The position numbers and the translations under genes are program-made. Below, one piece after another: positions 17,356 through 25,658 of a DNA stretch of 64,000 bases (position 1 is its first letter; each line of letters starts with the position of its first letter). Source of the DNA: CBDIBC01 sp965276635 (GTDB lineage: Bacteria; Actinomycetota; Acidimicrobiia; Acidimicrobiales; Palsa-688). The stretch spans positions 453,114-517,113 of the forward strand of contig CBDIBC010000003.1 of the NCBI GenBank assembly GCA_965276635.1, written 5' to 3'. Below the pieces are notes generated by a model. That model was given only the letters and a program-made list of their open reading frames with translations, was not told the DNA's origin and made no database searches.

Positions 17356-17474
17356 CGCCGGCACCGGATCGGCCGAAGCTCTGTCCGTTACTCGGCGAGG
17401 CGGTCGCCACCGGAGCCGGTGTGGCATCAAACGTGGGATCTCTTCGCCGGGGGACCCCAGCGGCGGGCCATCGA

Positions 17475-17873
17475 TCAGACGAGCTCAATCGTGCAGGGCA
17501 AGGCGGGTGCCCGACTCAAGCGGGCATCTCCCGTGATTAGCGGTACGTCCAAGAGGGTCGCCAGGGCCACGTACAGTGCGTCGTAGAAGCTCAGGTTGTG
17601 CCGCCACGTCCAGGCCAGCTCCTCCAGGGGACCGACGTGAGGGTAGCGGTGGTCGATGAACACGCGTGCGGCCCGCAAGACCTGTAGGGCCTCGGGCGCG
17701 CTCAAACGGTCGTCTCGCTCATGACGACGGAGCACGTTGCCGACTTCTGCATCGATCAGGTGGGGAGCATGCCGGCGGACTTCCACCAAGCGCCTACGCA
17801 GGGCTGACGCACCGTCAGTCTTGCCCGCCAGCGCCAGGATCAGCGCCGAGGCATCGAGCACGCACGCCGTCAC
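17475..17873 (-). CDS. vapC: VapC-type PIN-domain toxin
   Basis: Probable ribonuclease toxin, 132 aa. The PIN-fold acidic residues are in place: VLDASALI with the first Asp, LIDAEVGNVL with the Glu, FYDALYVALA with the third Asp, and LITGDARL with the fourth. It is translated from ATG 17873, overlapping the antitoxin gene by 4 bp, the usual vapBC order. It lies convergent to pilD with a 119 bp gap that holds a short CACCGG-AG-CCGGTG hairpin. Confidence 0.9.
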   Translation of the reverse strand: MTACVLDASALILALAGKTDGASALRRRLVEVRRHAPHLIDAEVGNVLRRHERDDRLSAPEALQVLRAARVFIDHRYPHVGPLEELAWTWRHNLSFYDALYVALATLLDVPLITGDARLSRAPALPCTIELV

Positions 17874-18106
17874 CGCCGATCAGCGGCGAGGTCGGCCAGG
17901 ACGGACTCACGAGTTGCACCGGGAGTGTCGTGGCCGGCCAGGGTGGCTTCCAGCGCCACCAGCAGTTCCTCGGTGGTGGGATGGCCGGCGAAGTCGACCA
18001 CCCAGTCACGCATGTAGGACTGAATCGATCGGCCGGCAGTCCGAGCGCGCTTGCGGATCACCTCATAGGCGTCCTCAGGGATCTCTCGAATCTGGATAGT
18101 CGCCAT
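17870..18106 (-). CDS. vapB: VapB/FitA-type ribbon-helix-helix antitoxin
   Basis: 78 aa. The N-terminal MATIQIREIPEDAYEVIRKRA is a ribbon-helix-helix DNA-binding segment as in FitA-like antitoxins, followed by RSIQSYMRDWVVDF and a C-terminal toxin-binding tail. It precedes vapC with an ATGA overlap, which fits translational coupling. Expected to bind VapC and to repress its own promoter through the repeats just upstream. Confidence 0.88.
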   Translation of the reverse strand: MATIQIREIPEDAYEVIRKRARTAGRSIQSYMRDWVVDFAGHPTTEELLVALEATLAGHDTPGATRESVLADLAADRR

Positions 18107-18154
18107 AGCGCAAGCATAGCGCTACAGCGCACGCACAGCGCCACAGCGCACGCA
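18107..18154. promoter_or_regulatory. Probable vapBC operator
   Basis: Directly before vapB are the palindrome TAGCGCTA (18117-18124) and two identical 12-bp copies of ACAGCGCACGCA (18124-18135 and 18143-18154), spaced 19 bp, with a further ACAGCGC between them. Ribbon-helix-helix antitoxins bind such short repeats at their own promoter, so this is a likely autoregulatory site. Confidence 0.6.
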
Positions 18155-18263
18155 GCCGCGTCTCACTGACGTATGGGCTCCTGCGTCCCGTCGGTGTCTT
18201 GACGACACCGGAGATGTTGCCTTGGGGGCAAGGAGCCCCCCCGGTTGCGCCGTCTCGATGCCG

Positions 18264-18608
18264 TCAGGTGGCGCCAAACAGTGCCGCGATGGACGCAACG
18301 TCGTCCGGGCTCTCGGGCTTGGCTAGGACATGCAACATGGGATTGTCGGCGTCTTCGTCCACCGTCCATGTGACGAACGAGCAGCATTCCTGCTCGGCGG
18401 CCGCGAGGGCGACCAACTCGTCGACAACGCCCGGGCCGGGCTGGAAGCGAACCTCGAGGAGCCGACCGTGGCGAGAGGCAATCGGATCAGCCGTACCGAC
18501 CAGGGCTCGCCATCGGCCCATCCGCTCGGCGCCGTCGTCGGCTCCGAGGGTGCAGGCGATCGGCAGCGCAACAGGATCGACAGAGCTCGGTTTGCTCATG
18601 GCCCCCAT
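18264..18608 (-). CDS. Hypothetical protein with AAAEQECCSF motif
   Basis: 114 aa, soluble, no signal peptide. It opens with PIACTLGADD and an R-RWRAL helix, has a central RFQPGPGVVDELVALAAAE strand-helix, and then ECCSFVTWTV with two adjacent cysteines. Similar small proteins with an ECC-F-W motif occur in actinobacteria, but their function is not known to me; metal binding is possible. The start may be ATG 18608 or ATG 18599. It is downstream of the GGDEF-EAL gene's promoter side but has its own 107 bp upstream gap to that gene's 3' end. Confidence 0.7.
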   Translation of the reverse strand: MGAMSKPSSVDPVALPIACTLGADDGAERMGRWRALVGTADPIASRHGRLLEVRFQPGPGVVDELVALAAAEQECCSFVTWTVDEDADNPMLHVLAKPESPDDVASIAALFGAT

Positions 18609-18715
18609 GACACATCAAGTCGGGCCGTGCATCAAGTTCCTCTTCTCGCCGAGCCTCGACGGGGCCGGTGGCGGCTGGCGTTCACACCCGAGGTCACGGT
18701 GTGGCCGATCGAAAC

Positions 18716-21259
18716 CTACGGGGTGGGGTGGGGGATCGGGGCGGCGGCCGCGGCGGCCACCGCGATGACCGGCTGGGCCGGCCGGTACTCGGCCAGCCAC
18801 CGCTCGCTGTCGGGCCCGCTCATGGGGCGGGCCAACAGGTACCCCTGCGCGCAGTGCGCGCCCAGGCGGGCCAGCACGTCCCAGGTGGCGACATCCTCCA
18901 CGCCCTCCGCTGTCACCAGGTAGCCGAGGCTGGTGGCCATGTCGATCGTGGTGCGCACGATCGTCTGGGCCACCTTGCTGTCGGCCAGCTGGAGCACGAA
19001 CGACTTGTCGATCTTGATCTCACTCATCGGCAGGCGCACCAGCCGGGAGAGCGAGGAGTAGCCGGTGCCGAAGTCGTCCATGGCCATGCGGACACCGAGC
19101 GAGGTGATGGCGGCCAGCGCCCGCTCCGAGCGGTCGGGGTCGGCCATGATCGACGATTCCGTCAGCTCCAGCGTCAGGTGCTGGGCGTCGACGCCCGTCC
19201 GGCGCAGAGTCTCGGCCAGATCGCTGACCAGGCTGGAGTCGATCAGGTTCCGGGCGGAGAGATTCACCGCGATGTCGATGCAGAAGCCCAGGTCGTGCCA
19301 GTGCCGCAGCTGGCGCAGCGAGCCCTGCAGCACCCAGCTCGTCAACGGCCCGATGAGCCCGGCGTGCTCGGCCACGGGCACGAACTCCTCGGGTGTCACG
19401 TTCCCGTACTCGGGGTGCTGCCAACGGAGGAGCGCCTCGAAGCCGACGATGCGACCCGTCAGCATGTCCGCCTTGGGCTGGAAGTGGATGGCGAGGGACT
19501 CGTCGATCAGGGCCTGGCGCAGCTCGCTGGCCAGGCTGAGCCGCCGGGTGGTGTGCGGGTCGGAGGCCCGCTCGTAGACGACCACACCGCCACCGTCGGC
19601 CTTCGCCTGGTACATGGCCACGTCCGCGCACTTGAGCAGCGTCGACGTCTCCGTGCCGTGGTCGGGGGCCAGGGCGACGCCGATGCTGGCCCGGGTGCTG
19701 AGCGCCAGGCCATCGCTCGAGACCGGCTCGGCGATCCGTCCCAGGATCCGCTCGGCCAGGTCGACCACGACGTTGACGTCCGAGGCGGCCGGCACCACGA
19801 TGGCGAACTCGTCACCGCCGAGACGGGCGGCGAACGCCTCGCCCTTCACCTCGTCGGCCAGCCGGTGGGCCACCTCGGTCAGTATGGAGTCGCCGGTGAG
19901 GTGACCAAGGGTGTCGTTGATCTCCTTGAAGCCGTCCAGGTCGATGATCATGGTGGCCAGCAGCGAATCGGCCGGGCGGGCGGCCAGGGCCGACGCCGTC
20001 CAGCGCAGGAACAGCACCCGGTTGGCCAGCCCGGTCAGGCTGTCGTGCAGGGACTCGTGCTCGCGCGCCACCACCTCGCCTTTCAGCTGCTCGACCAGCC
20101 GGGAGTTGCGAATGGCCACGCCGCTGTGGGCCGCCAGCGTGCGCAGGAGGTCGAGGTCGGCATCGTCGAAGGTGTCTCGATCGCCCGGGCGGTCGGAGAC
20201 CACGAGCACCTCGTGCCCACTGCCGCTCGGCAGGGCGACGGCGACGGCGTCGGCCGACGATCGCTCCACCAGCCCGGCGATCACCTGGTTCGACTTGTTC
20301 TGGCGATTGGCCAGCACCGGCCCCGAGGTCAGGGCCAGCGTCTCCAGGGCGCCCAGCTTCGACCGTCGCTCCTCCACCAGCTCGCCGTCGGCATCCAGGC
20401 GATAGCGCACGGTGTTGTTCGGCTCGACCACCACCAGCTCCGCCCTGGTCGCCTTCAGGAGCTCCGCAGCCTGGCTCAGGGTGGCGACCATGACGGCCGT
20501 CCGCTCCGACATCTCGCTCAGGCCCCGCGTGTAGTCGTAGAGCGTGTCCAGCCGGTTGTGACGAGCCCGGAGGGCCTGATACGCCCGGTAGGCCAGCACG
20601 GCCGATCCGGCGAGGACCGAGACCAGGAGGCTGCCGGCGAGGGGCTCCAGCCAGATCATCGAGACCGCGGTTATGGACAGGACCACGTGGAGGGGTGTGT
20701 TCAACACGACGTGCAGGGCCGAGCCGACGAGGGTGGTGGACGTGACCTCCCCGCTCGTGAGGCCGACGACCACCACGACCGGGCCGGTCGTCATCAGCTC
20801 CCAGACGACCATGGCGATGACGATCGCCAGCCAGCCGCGGAGGTTCGATGGGCTGGCTGATCCGAGGGCTGTCCGGTAGACGAGCTCGAAGACGGCGCTG
20901 GCCAGGGCGGCATTGGATGCGTTGAACGCCACCTTGATGAGGTTCCCGCGGTTGTAGTACACGAACGCCGGTGACGCCACCAGCACCGCGACCAGGAGCG
21001 CCTGCGGGCTGAGGTAGGCCATCCCGGCCACGAGCGCGACGGCGCGAAAGTCGGCGGCGATGGCATGCCGGCGGACGATGAAGTCCACGTAGAGAAGCAG
21101 GGACGTGGCCAGACCGACGGCGATGACCACCCATGGCAGCCCTCGGCTGGACGGCGCGTGAGGCCAGAGCAGGATGCAGGCCCGCCACGCCGCGGCGGCG
21201 CCGACCAGCTGGATGGCAGTGACGACCCAGGCCAGTCCCGGACGTTCGCGTTGGGTCAC
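18716..21259 (-). CDS. Membrane GGDEF-EAL cyclic di-GMP enzyme
   Basis: 847 aa. About residues 10-240 contain some eight hydrophobic segments forming a MASE-like membrane sensor. A GAF-like domain follows at about 260-420. The GGDEF domain has the intact motif RLGGDEFAIV near residue 480, and the EAL domain has FEALLRW near 606, MDDFGTGYSSL and TAEGVE. Both the cyclase and phosphodiesterase sites look intact, so net activity cannot be told from sequence. GTG 21259 starts the chain. Its proximity to a type IV pilus system with two MshEN domains suggests a shared cyclic di-GMP circuit (inference). Confidence 0.93.
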   Translation of the reverse strand: MTQRERPGLAWVVTAIQLVGAAAAWRACILLWPHAPSSRGLPWVVIAVGLATSLLLYVDFIVRRHAIAADFRAVALVAGMAYLSPQALLVAVLVASPAFVYYNRGNLIKVAFNASNAALASAVFELVYRTALGSASPSNLRGWLAIVIAMVVWELMTTGPVVVVVGLTSGEVTSTTLVGSALHVVLNTPLHVVLSITAVSMIWLEPLAGSLLVSVLAGSAVLAYRAYQALRARHNRLDTLYDYTRGLSEMSERTAVMVATLSQAAELLKATRAELVVVEPNNTVRYRLDADGELVEERRSKLGALETLALTSGPVLANRQNKSNQVIAGLVERSSADAVAVALPSGSGHEVLVVSDRPGDRDTFDDADLDLLRTLAAHSGVAIRNSRLVEQLKGEVVAREHESLHDSLTGLANRVLFLRWTASALAARPADSLLATMIIDLDGFKEINDTLGHLTGDSILTEVAHRLADEVKGEAFAARLGGDEFAIVVPAASDVNVVVDLAERILGRIAEPVSSDGLALSTRASIGVALAPDHGTETSTLLKCADVAMYQAKADGGGVVVYERASDPHTTRRLSLASELRQALIDESLAIHFQPKADMLTGRIVGFEALLRWQHPEYGNVTPEEFVPVAEHAGLIGPLTSWVLQGSLRQLRHWHDLGFCIDIAVNLSARNLIDSSLVSDLAETLRRTGVDAQHLTLELTESSIMADPDRSERALAAITSLGVRMAMDDFGTGYSSLSRLVRLPMSEIKIDKSFVLQLADSKVAQTIVRTTIDMATSLGYLVTAEGVEDVATWDVLARLGAHCAQGYLLARPMSGPDSERWLAEYRPAQPVIAVAAAAAAPIPHPTP

Positions 21260-21518
21260 GACGAGCGCATCTCCGGCAACTGTCCGCTCACTACCAACCG
21301 CGAAGGGTGGTGGACATTTCGGTGGCTACGCCCCTCAACCGCCCACCTCGGCAGATTGCCAACCGGTCGGGCTGCGGCCGTCGGACCCGAATGGGCTATC
21401 CGCGAACCCCTCGGAGAGTAGCCCAGATGGGTCATTTTCTGCGCATTCCCGAATTTGCGACGAAGAAACGAGGCGCGGAAGGCGAAAAACGGGAAAAATG
21501 CTGAGCGTCGTGCTCCCA
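21260..21518. other. Divergent promoter region between GGDEF-EAL gene and leader RNA
   Basis: No gene is visible. The segment must carry the promoter of the GGDEF-EAL gene (minus strand) and probably that of the structured transcript that follows. The part from about 21430 to 21500 is the most AT-rich DNA of the neighbourhood. No clear -35/-10 pair was identified. Confidence 0.35.
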
Positions 21519-21570
21519 GCACCTGGAGAGGGCGGCTGCGTTGCTCGCACAACCGCCCCCTCGCTGGTGC
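21519..21570 (+). ncRNA. Structured 5' hairpin of an attenuator leader
   Basis: Nested pairing is visible: GCACC (21519-21523) with GGTGC (21566-21570), GAGGGCGG (21528-21535) with CCGCCCCCTC (21553-21562, two bases bulged), and TGCG with CGCA around a TTGCT loop. It ends 10 nt before a perfect ribosome-binding site. Together with the short reading frame and terminator downstream it forms a leader-RNA architecture. Confidence 0.55.
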
Positions 21571-21593
21571 ATAGCCAGGAAAGGAGACACCCC

Positions 21594-21617
21594 ATGCGTC
21601 GCAACGGCTGGCGTTAA
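21594..21617 (+). CDS. Seven-residue leader peptide MRRNGWR
   Basis: ATG 21594 follows AAGGAG (21581-21586) at 7 nt spacing, the best ribosome-binding site in this neighbourhood. The frame is MRRNGWR and stops at TAA 21615-21617. Three of seven residues are Arg. Such a strong site for a seven-codon frame suggests that translation itself is the signal, as in ribosome-mediated attenuation. No known leader peptide with this sequence comes to mind. Confidence 0.55.
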   Translation: MRRNGWR

Positions 21618-21620
21618 GGC

Positions 21621-21720
21621 ACGAGGTGGGCACCGCTCACCTTTGGCAGAGTGCAGACCGAGCATGTCGAAGTGACGGTCTACGCTCCATGAAGAAGTCA
21701 TCGGCACCGCCGGCCTCGTT
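21621..21720 (+). promoter_or_regulatory. Alternative antiterminator pairing after the leader peptide
   Basis: ACGAGGTGGGC (21621-21631), 3 nt after the leader stop codon, can pair with GCCGGCCTCGT (21710-21720), which is the left arm of the terminator, with one mismatch and one G-U. The same bases can instead fold locally as AGGTG with CACCT (21624-21628 and 21638-21642). The two folds are mutually exclusive, the usual logic of an attenuator. Pairings were found by eye and not energy-scored. Confidence 0.45.
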
Positions 21721-21742
21721 CTGAACCGAACGAGGCCGGCGG
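21707..21742 (+). terminator. Strong intrinsic terminator before the MFS gene
   Basis: Arms 21707-21721 and 21728-21742 are a perfect 15-bp inverted repeat around the loop TGAACC, followed by GTCGATTTTGT. This is the clearest rho-independent terminator in the window. It ends about 50 nt before the MFS start codon, so it would block that gene unless overridden. Confidence 0.8.
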
Positions 21743-21792
21743 GTCGATTTTGTGGGGGGTGCCCGATCTCGAAATCTCGACCGCCAGCCCAC

Positions 21793-22983
21793 ATGCGCTC
21801 GCGGCAGCTGGGGACCCGGTTCTGGCAGCTGTTCGCCGCCGCCGGGGTGTCGTCGCTCGGCGACGGCCTGGTCCTGGTGGCGTTCCCCCTGCTCGCCGTC
21901 AGCCTGACCTCGAGCACCATCGCGGTGGCTGCCGTGGTGGTCGTGGACCGACTACCCGTACTGCTCTTCGGCCTGGCCGCCGGCGCCTTCGCCGACCGCA
22001 TGGACCGCCGGGCGCTGGCCATCACCGTCGACGTCGCCCGCCTCGTCGTCCTGGCCGTCTTTGCCGGGGTGGTGGCGTCGGGCCACGACGGCCTGGCCGC
22101 CATCTACGTGACGGCCTTCCTGCTCAGCAGCTTCCAGACCGTCTTCGAGGCGGCCACCATCTCGAGCCTCCCGGCCATCGTGGCGGACGGCGACCTCGAG
22201 CGGGCCAACGGCTGGCTGACCGTCGCCGACATCGCCACCGAGGAGGTCGGCGGTCAGGCGGTCGGGGGCGCGCTGGTCGCCCTGGCCACCGCCGCGCCCT
22301 TCGTCTTCGACGCGCTCTCCTTCGCCGCCTCCGCCATCCTGTTGCGCCGGGCGCTCCCCAAGGTGGCGCCCGTGCGGCCGACGACGACCATCTGGGCTGA
22401 CATCCGCTTCGGCCTGCGATGGTTCAACCAGCATCGTGTCCTGCGCCGGCTCGTCGTCCTGGTGGCCTCGTTCGCCTTCTGCCAGTCGGTGATGTTGGCC
22501 ATCCTCGTGGTCTACGGCACCCGGGACCTCCACCTGTCGAGAGCCGGCTACGGCCTGCTCCTGGCCGTCGGTGCCCTCGGCACCCTCATCGGGGCCGTCG
22601 CCGCCTCACCCGTCGTCCGGCGCCTGGGCACGGCCCGATCGGTGGCCTTCTCCGGCCTGGCCGCCGGCGCCGCCTACGTGCTGCTGGCCTCGGAGGCCGA
22701 CGTCGTCGCCGCCGCCGTCGCCCTGGGTGTCGAGGCGGTCGCCATCGCCATCGGCAACGTGGCCACCCTCTCGCTCCGCCAGCGAGAGGTCCCCAACCAT
22801 CTGCTCGGTCGGGTCACGAGCGCCTTCCGGATGTTCATCTACGGCGCCATGCCCCTCGGCGCACTGCTCGGAGGCATCGCCGCCGCGCTGGTCGGCGTTC
22901 GGGCCACCTTTGCCCTGGCCGGCATCATCCAGCTCCTCGTGCTGGCCGCCATCGGCCTGCGCATCACCCGCGCCGAAGACTGA
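21793..22983 (+). CDS. MFS exporter, drug-efflux-like
   Basis: 396 aa, about 12 hydrophobic helices. The N-terminal FWQLFAAAGVSSLGDGL and the loop GAFADRMDRR (motif A of the major facilitator superfamily) place it in the MFS_3/EntS-like exporter group, which includes macrolide and siderophore exporters. The substrate cannot be told. No ribosome-binding site precedes ATG 21793. The upstream terminator and leader peptide suggest inducible expression. It converges on the lipoprotein gene with an 8 bp gap. Confidence 0.88.
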   Translation: MRSRQLGTRFWQLFAAAGVSSLGDGLVLVAFPLLAVSLTSSTIAVAAVVVVDRLPVLLFGLAAGAFADRMDRRALAITVDVARLVVLAVFAGVVASGHDGLAAIYVTAFLLSSFQTVFEAATISSLPAIVADGDLERANGWLTVADIATEEVGGQAVGGALVALATAAPFVFDALSFAASAILLRRALPKVAPVRPTTTIWADIRFGLRWFNQHRVLRRLVVLVASFAFCQSVMLAILVVYGTRDLHLSRAGYGLLLAVGALGTLIGAVAASPVVRRLGTARSVAFSGLAAGAAYVLLASEADVVAAAVALGVEAVAIAIGNVATLSLRQREVPNHLLGRVTSAFRMFIYGAMPLGALLGGIAAALVGVRATFALAGIIQLLVLAAIGLRITRAED

Positions 22984-22991
22984 TGTGCACC

Positions 22992-23489
22992 TCAGGTGCT
23001 GCCCAGCTCCACGAACCACTTGCCGGCGGTGCGTACGCACGGGATGGCGGGATTCTGGGTGCCGGCCGTGCCCGCCTGGACGGCGGCGAAGGTCTTGGCG
23101 AAGTCGGCCGGCGACGCCGGCTGACCACCCGCAGGCTGGCTGCTCGTGAAGCATCGGCGAGCGGTGCCGGTACCGGCGCCGCACAAGGTGCCGAGCACGG
23201 TGACGAGCGCCTGGTTCCCCGACACCGACGTGTGACCGACCTTGAGGTTGGTCACGGTGAGCTTCACCGCCTGGGCGATCGCCTGGTTGCAGACGGTCTG
23301 CTCGGCGGGGGTGACGTAGCGGCATGCTGCCGCGCTGCGCGTGGTGAAGTTGCTGAGGAAGCCGACGGCGGCGGCACCAGGGGAGCCGTTGCCGGCCGAG
23401 ACCGCCGAGGACCCGGAGGAGCCGCACGCGACCGCAAGCACGGCGACCGCCCCCAACGTCGAGCGGGCGAGTGAGCGTCGGAGGCGCAT
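22992..23489 (-). CDS. Putative secreted lipoprotein
   Basis: 165 aa. N-terminal RLRRSLARS, then a hydrophobic stretch ending LAVAC, an imperfect lipobox with Cys at about residue 22, then a Ser/Gly linker. The mature part has an NFTTRSAAACRYVTPAEQTVC segment and a GKWFVELG ending, like small NTF2-like actinobacterial lipoproteins that have paired cysteines. No function can be assigned. It is divergent from pepP and convergent with the MFS gene. Confidence 0.7.
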   Translation of the reverse strand: MRLRRSLARSTLGAVAVLAVACGSSGSSAVSAGNGSPGAAAVGFLSNFTTRSAAACRYVTPAEQTVCNQAIAQAVKLTVTNLKVGHTSVSGNQALVTVLGTLCGAGTGTARRCFTSSQPAGGQPASPADFAKTFAAVQAGTAGTQNPAIPCVRTAGKWFVELGST

Positions 23490-23542
23490 CCGACCAACAT
23501 ACGAGCAGCGACGCCAGTCCGGCGGCGCTGGTACACAGGGGC

Positions 23543-24664
23543 ATGGCCTTCGCCCCCGCCGCCCCCGAGCATCTCCGGCCCATGGACGTCGCCGGGCGGT
23601 TGCCCCGCCTCCGCGCCCTCCTCCCCGGCGCCGAGGCCGATGCGCTGGTGGTGACCAGCCTCACCAACATCCGCTATCTCACCGGGTTCACCGGATCGGC
23701 CGGCCTGCTCCTCGTCCTCGCCGACCGGACCGTCCTCGTCAGCGACGGCCGCTACGCCACCCAGGCCAGCGAGCAGGTGGCAGCCGCCGGCGTGGGGGCG
23801 GATGTGGAGATCGCCGGCGCCGCCGACCAGCGGGCGCTCGTCCGTAGCCTGGCCGACGCCGCCGTCCGCCTCGGTCTGGAAGCCGCCCACGTCACCTGGT
23901 TGCGCCAACGGGCCTTCGCCGCCGACTGGTTCCCCACCGCCGAGCTGGTCCCGACCGTCGGTCTGGTCGAGGCCCTGCGCCTGGCCAAGGACGCCGGCGA
24001 GCTGGACCGCCTGGCCCACGCCGCCGCTATCGCCGATGCCGCCCTGGCCGGCGTCCGGGCCGGGCTGGCCGACGGCCCGACCGAGGCCGAGCTCGGCCGG
24101 GAGCTCGACGCCGAGATGCGGCGCCTGGGCGCCTCCGCCCCCTCCTTCGAGACCATCGTGGCGTCCGGTCCGAACGGCGCCAAGCCCCATCACCGGCCGT
24201 CCGATCGGCCCATCGGACCGGGCGAGGCGGTCGTCATCGACTTCGGGGCCCGCTACGACGGCTACTGCTCGGACATGACTCGCACCGTGTGGGTGGACGG
24301 CGTCGCCGACCCCGACGTCCGGCGCGCCGTCGAGGTGGTCCTGGCCAGCCAGTCCGCCGGCGTGGCCGCCGTGCGCGCCGGCGTCGGCGCCGCCGCCGTG
24401 GACGCCGCCTGCCGGGAGGTCATCGCCGCCGCCGGATGGGCCGACCGGTTCGTGCACGGCACCGGCCACGGTGTCGGGCTCGACATCCACGAGGCGCCGT
24501 CGGTGTCCGCCCCGTCGACCGATACACTCGCGGCCGGCCACGTCGTCACCGTCGAGCCCGGCGTGTACCTCCCCGGACGCGGTGGGGTCAGGATCGAGGA
24601 CACCGTGGTGGTGACCGACGACGGCTGCCGACCCTTGACCAGCACCCCAAAGGACCTTGTCTGA
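23543..24664 (+). CDS. pepP: Xaa-Pro aminopeptidase (M24 family)
   Basis: Metallopeptidase of the pita-bread fold, 373 aa from ATG 23543. The creatinase N-terminal domain has NIRYLTGFTGSAG. All five metal ligands are visible: two Asp in VVIDFGARYDGYCSDMTRT, His in HGTGHGVGLDIHE, Glu in VTVEPGVYLPG and Glu in VRIEDTVVV. ATG 23582 is a possible shorter start; an upstream GTG at 23471 would overlap the divergent lipoprotein gene. It stands directly before efp, overlapping by 1 nt, as in many actinobacteria. Confidence 0.92.
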   Translation: MAFAPAAPEHLRPMDVAGRLPRLRALLPGAEADALVVTSLTNIRYLTGFTGSAGLLLVLADRTVLVSDGRYATQASEQVAAAGVGADVEIAGAADQRALVRSLADAAVRLGLEAAHVTWLRQRAFAADWFPTAELVPTVGLVEALRLAKDAGELDRLAHAAAIADAALAGVRAGLADGPTEAELGRELDAEMRRLGASAPSFETIVASGPNGAKPHHRPSDRPIGPGEAVVIDFGARYDGYCSDMTRTVWVDGVADPDVRRAVEVVLASQSAGVAAVRAGVGAAAVDAACREVIAAAGWADRFVHGTGHGVGLDIHEAPSVSAPSTDTLAAGHVVTVEPGVYLPGRGGVRIEDTVVVTDDGCRPLTSTPKDLV

Positions 24665-25227
24665 TGCCCGCTGTGTCCACCAACGACCTCAAGAACGGTA
24701 TGAGCCTCAACCTGTCGGAAGGGCTCTTCTCCGTCGTCGAGTTCCAGCACGTCAAGCCGGGCAAAGGCGGGGCGTTCGTCCGCACCAAGCTCAAGAACGT
24801 CCGCAGCGGCGCGGTCATCGAGCGCACCTACCGGGCCGACGAGAAGCTCGACCAGGCCCTGATCGACAAGCGGGAGATGCAGTACCTCTACCTCGACGGC
24901 GACGCCTTCGTGTTCATGGACAACACCGACTACGAGCAGCTGCACGCTCCCCGCCGCAGCCTGGGCACCGCCGCCAACTACCTCAAGGAGGGAGACTCCG
25001 CCGTCCTGCAGATGTACGACGGCGAGATCGTCGGTGTCGACCTGCCCGCCTCGGTCGAGCTGACCGTGACCGTGACCGAGCCCGGCGTGCAGGGTGACCG
25101 GGTGTCCGGTGCCCGCAAGCCCGCCACCTTGGAGACCGGCCTGCTCGTCCAGGTTCCCCTGTTCGTCAACACCGGCGACCGGGTCAAGGTCGACACCCGC
25201 TCCGGCGGGTACCTGACGCGGGCCTGA
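24664..25227 (+). CDS. efp: Elongation factor P
   Basis: Relieves ribosome stalling at polyproline stretches. 187 aa, normal length. KOW-like domain I contains the FQHVKPGKGGAFVRTKLKN loop with the Lys that is the modification position in other bacteria. The OB domains carry QYLYLDGDAFVFMDN and the C-terminal signature TGDRVKVDTRSGGYLTRA. The start overlaps the pepP stop. Confidence 0.97.
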   Translation: MPAVSTNDLKNGMSLNLSEGLFSVVEFQHVKPGKGGAFVRTKLKNVRSGAVIERTYRADEKLDQALIDKREMQYLYLDGDAFVFMDNTDYEQLHAPRRSLGTAANYLKEGDSAVLQMYDGEIVGVDLPASVELTVTVTEPGVQGDRVSGARKPATLETGLLVQVPLFVNTGDRVKVDTRSGGYLTRA

Positions 25228-25241
25228 CCCGGCCCCCGATC

Positions 25242-25658
25242 GTGACGACCGGCACCCGGCGCGAAGCGCGGGAGCGGACCCTGGGGCTGCTCTACGAGGC
25301 CGACGCCAAGGCCGCCACCCCGGCCCTGGTCCTGGCCGAGCTGCCCGTGGCACCCGACCCCTTCGTCGTCGACGTCATGCACGGCATCGAGCGGCGCGCC
25401 GAGGAGATCGACGAGCTCCTCACCCGCCACGCCATCGACTGGACCGTCGACCGGATGCCCGTCGTCGACCGCACCTTGCTGCGCATGGCCACCTACGAGC
25501 TGCTCGGCCGGCCCGACATCCCGACCGGCGTGGTCATCTCCGAGGCGGTGGAGCTGGCCAAGCAGTACTCGACCGACGAATCCGGTCGCTTCGTCAACGG
25601 CGTCCTGGCCTCCATCGCCGCCGCCATCCGCCCGCCGGACCCCCCGGCCGCGAGCTGA
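25242..25658 (+). CDS. nusB: Transcription antitermination factor NusB
   Basis: 138 aa, all-helical RNA-binding protein that acts in rRNA antitermination with NusE. Signatures are REARERTLGLLYEADAK at the start, WTVDRMPVVDRTLLRMATYEL in the middle and VVISEAVELAKQYS near the end. GTG 25242, 14 bp after efp. A small GCCGC-GCGGC hairpin (25661-25675) follows the stop. Confidence 0.95.
   Translation: MTTGTRREARERTLGLLYEADAKAATPALVLAELPVAPDPFVVDVMHGIERRAEEIDELLTRHAIDWTVDRMPVVDRTLLRMATYELLGRPDIPTGVVISEAVELAKQYSTDESGRFVNGVLASIAAAIRPPDPPAAS

Noticed and set aside
18668..20860. A 730-codon plus-strand frame opposite the GGDEF-EAL gene
   Set aside because: It is a GC-driven antisense shadow: very Arg/Gly/His/Gln-rich, no domain, and fully overlaps a gene with intact catalytic motifs.
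21619..21690. tRNA-like fold after the leader peptide
   Set aside because: The segment has short stems and ends near TCCA, but lacks the T-arm GTTCRA block and a cloverleaf acceptor pairing.
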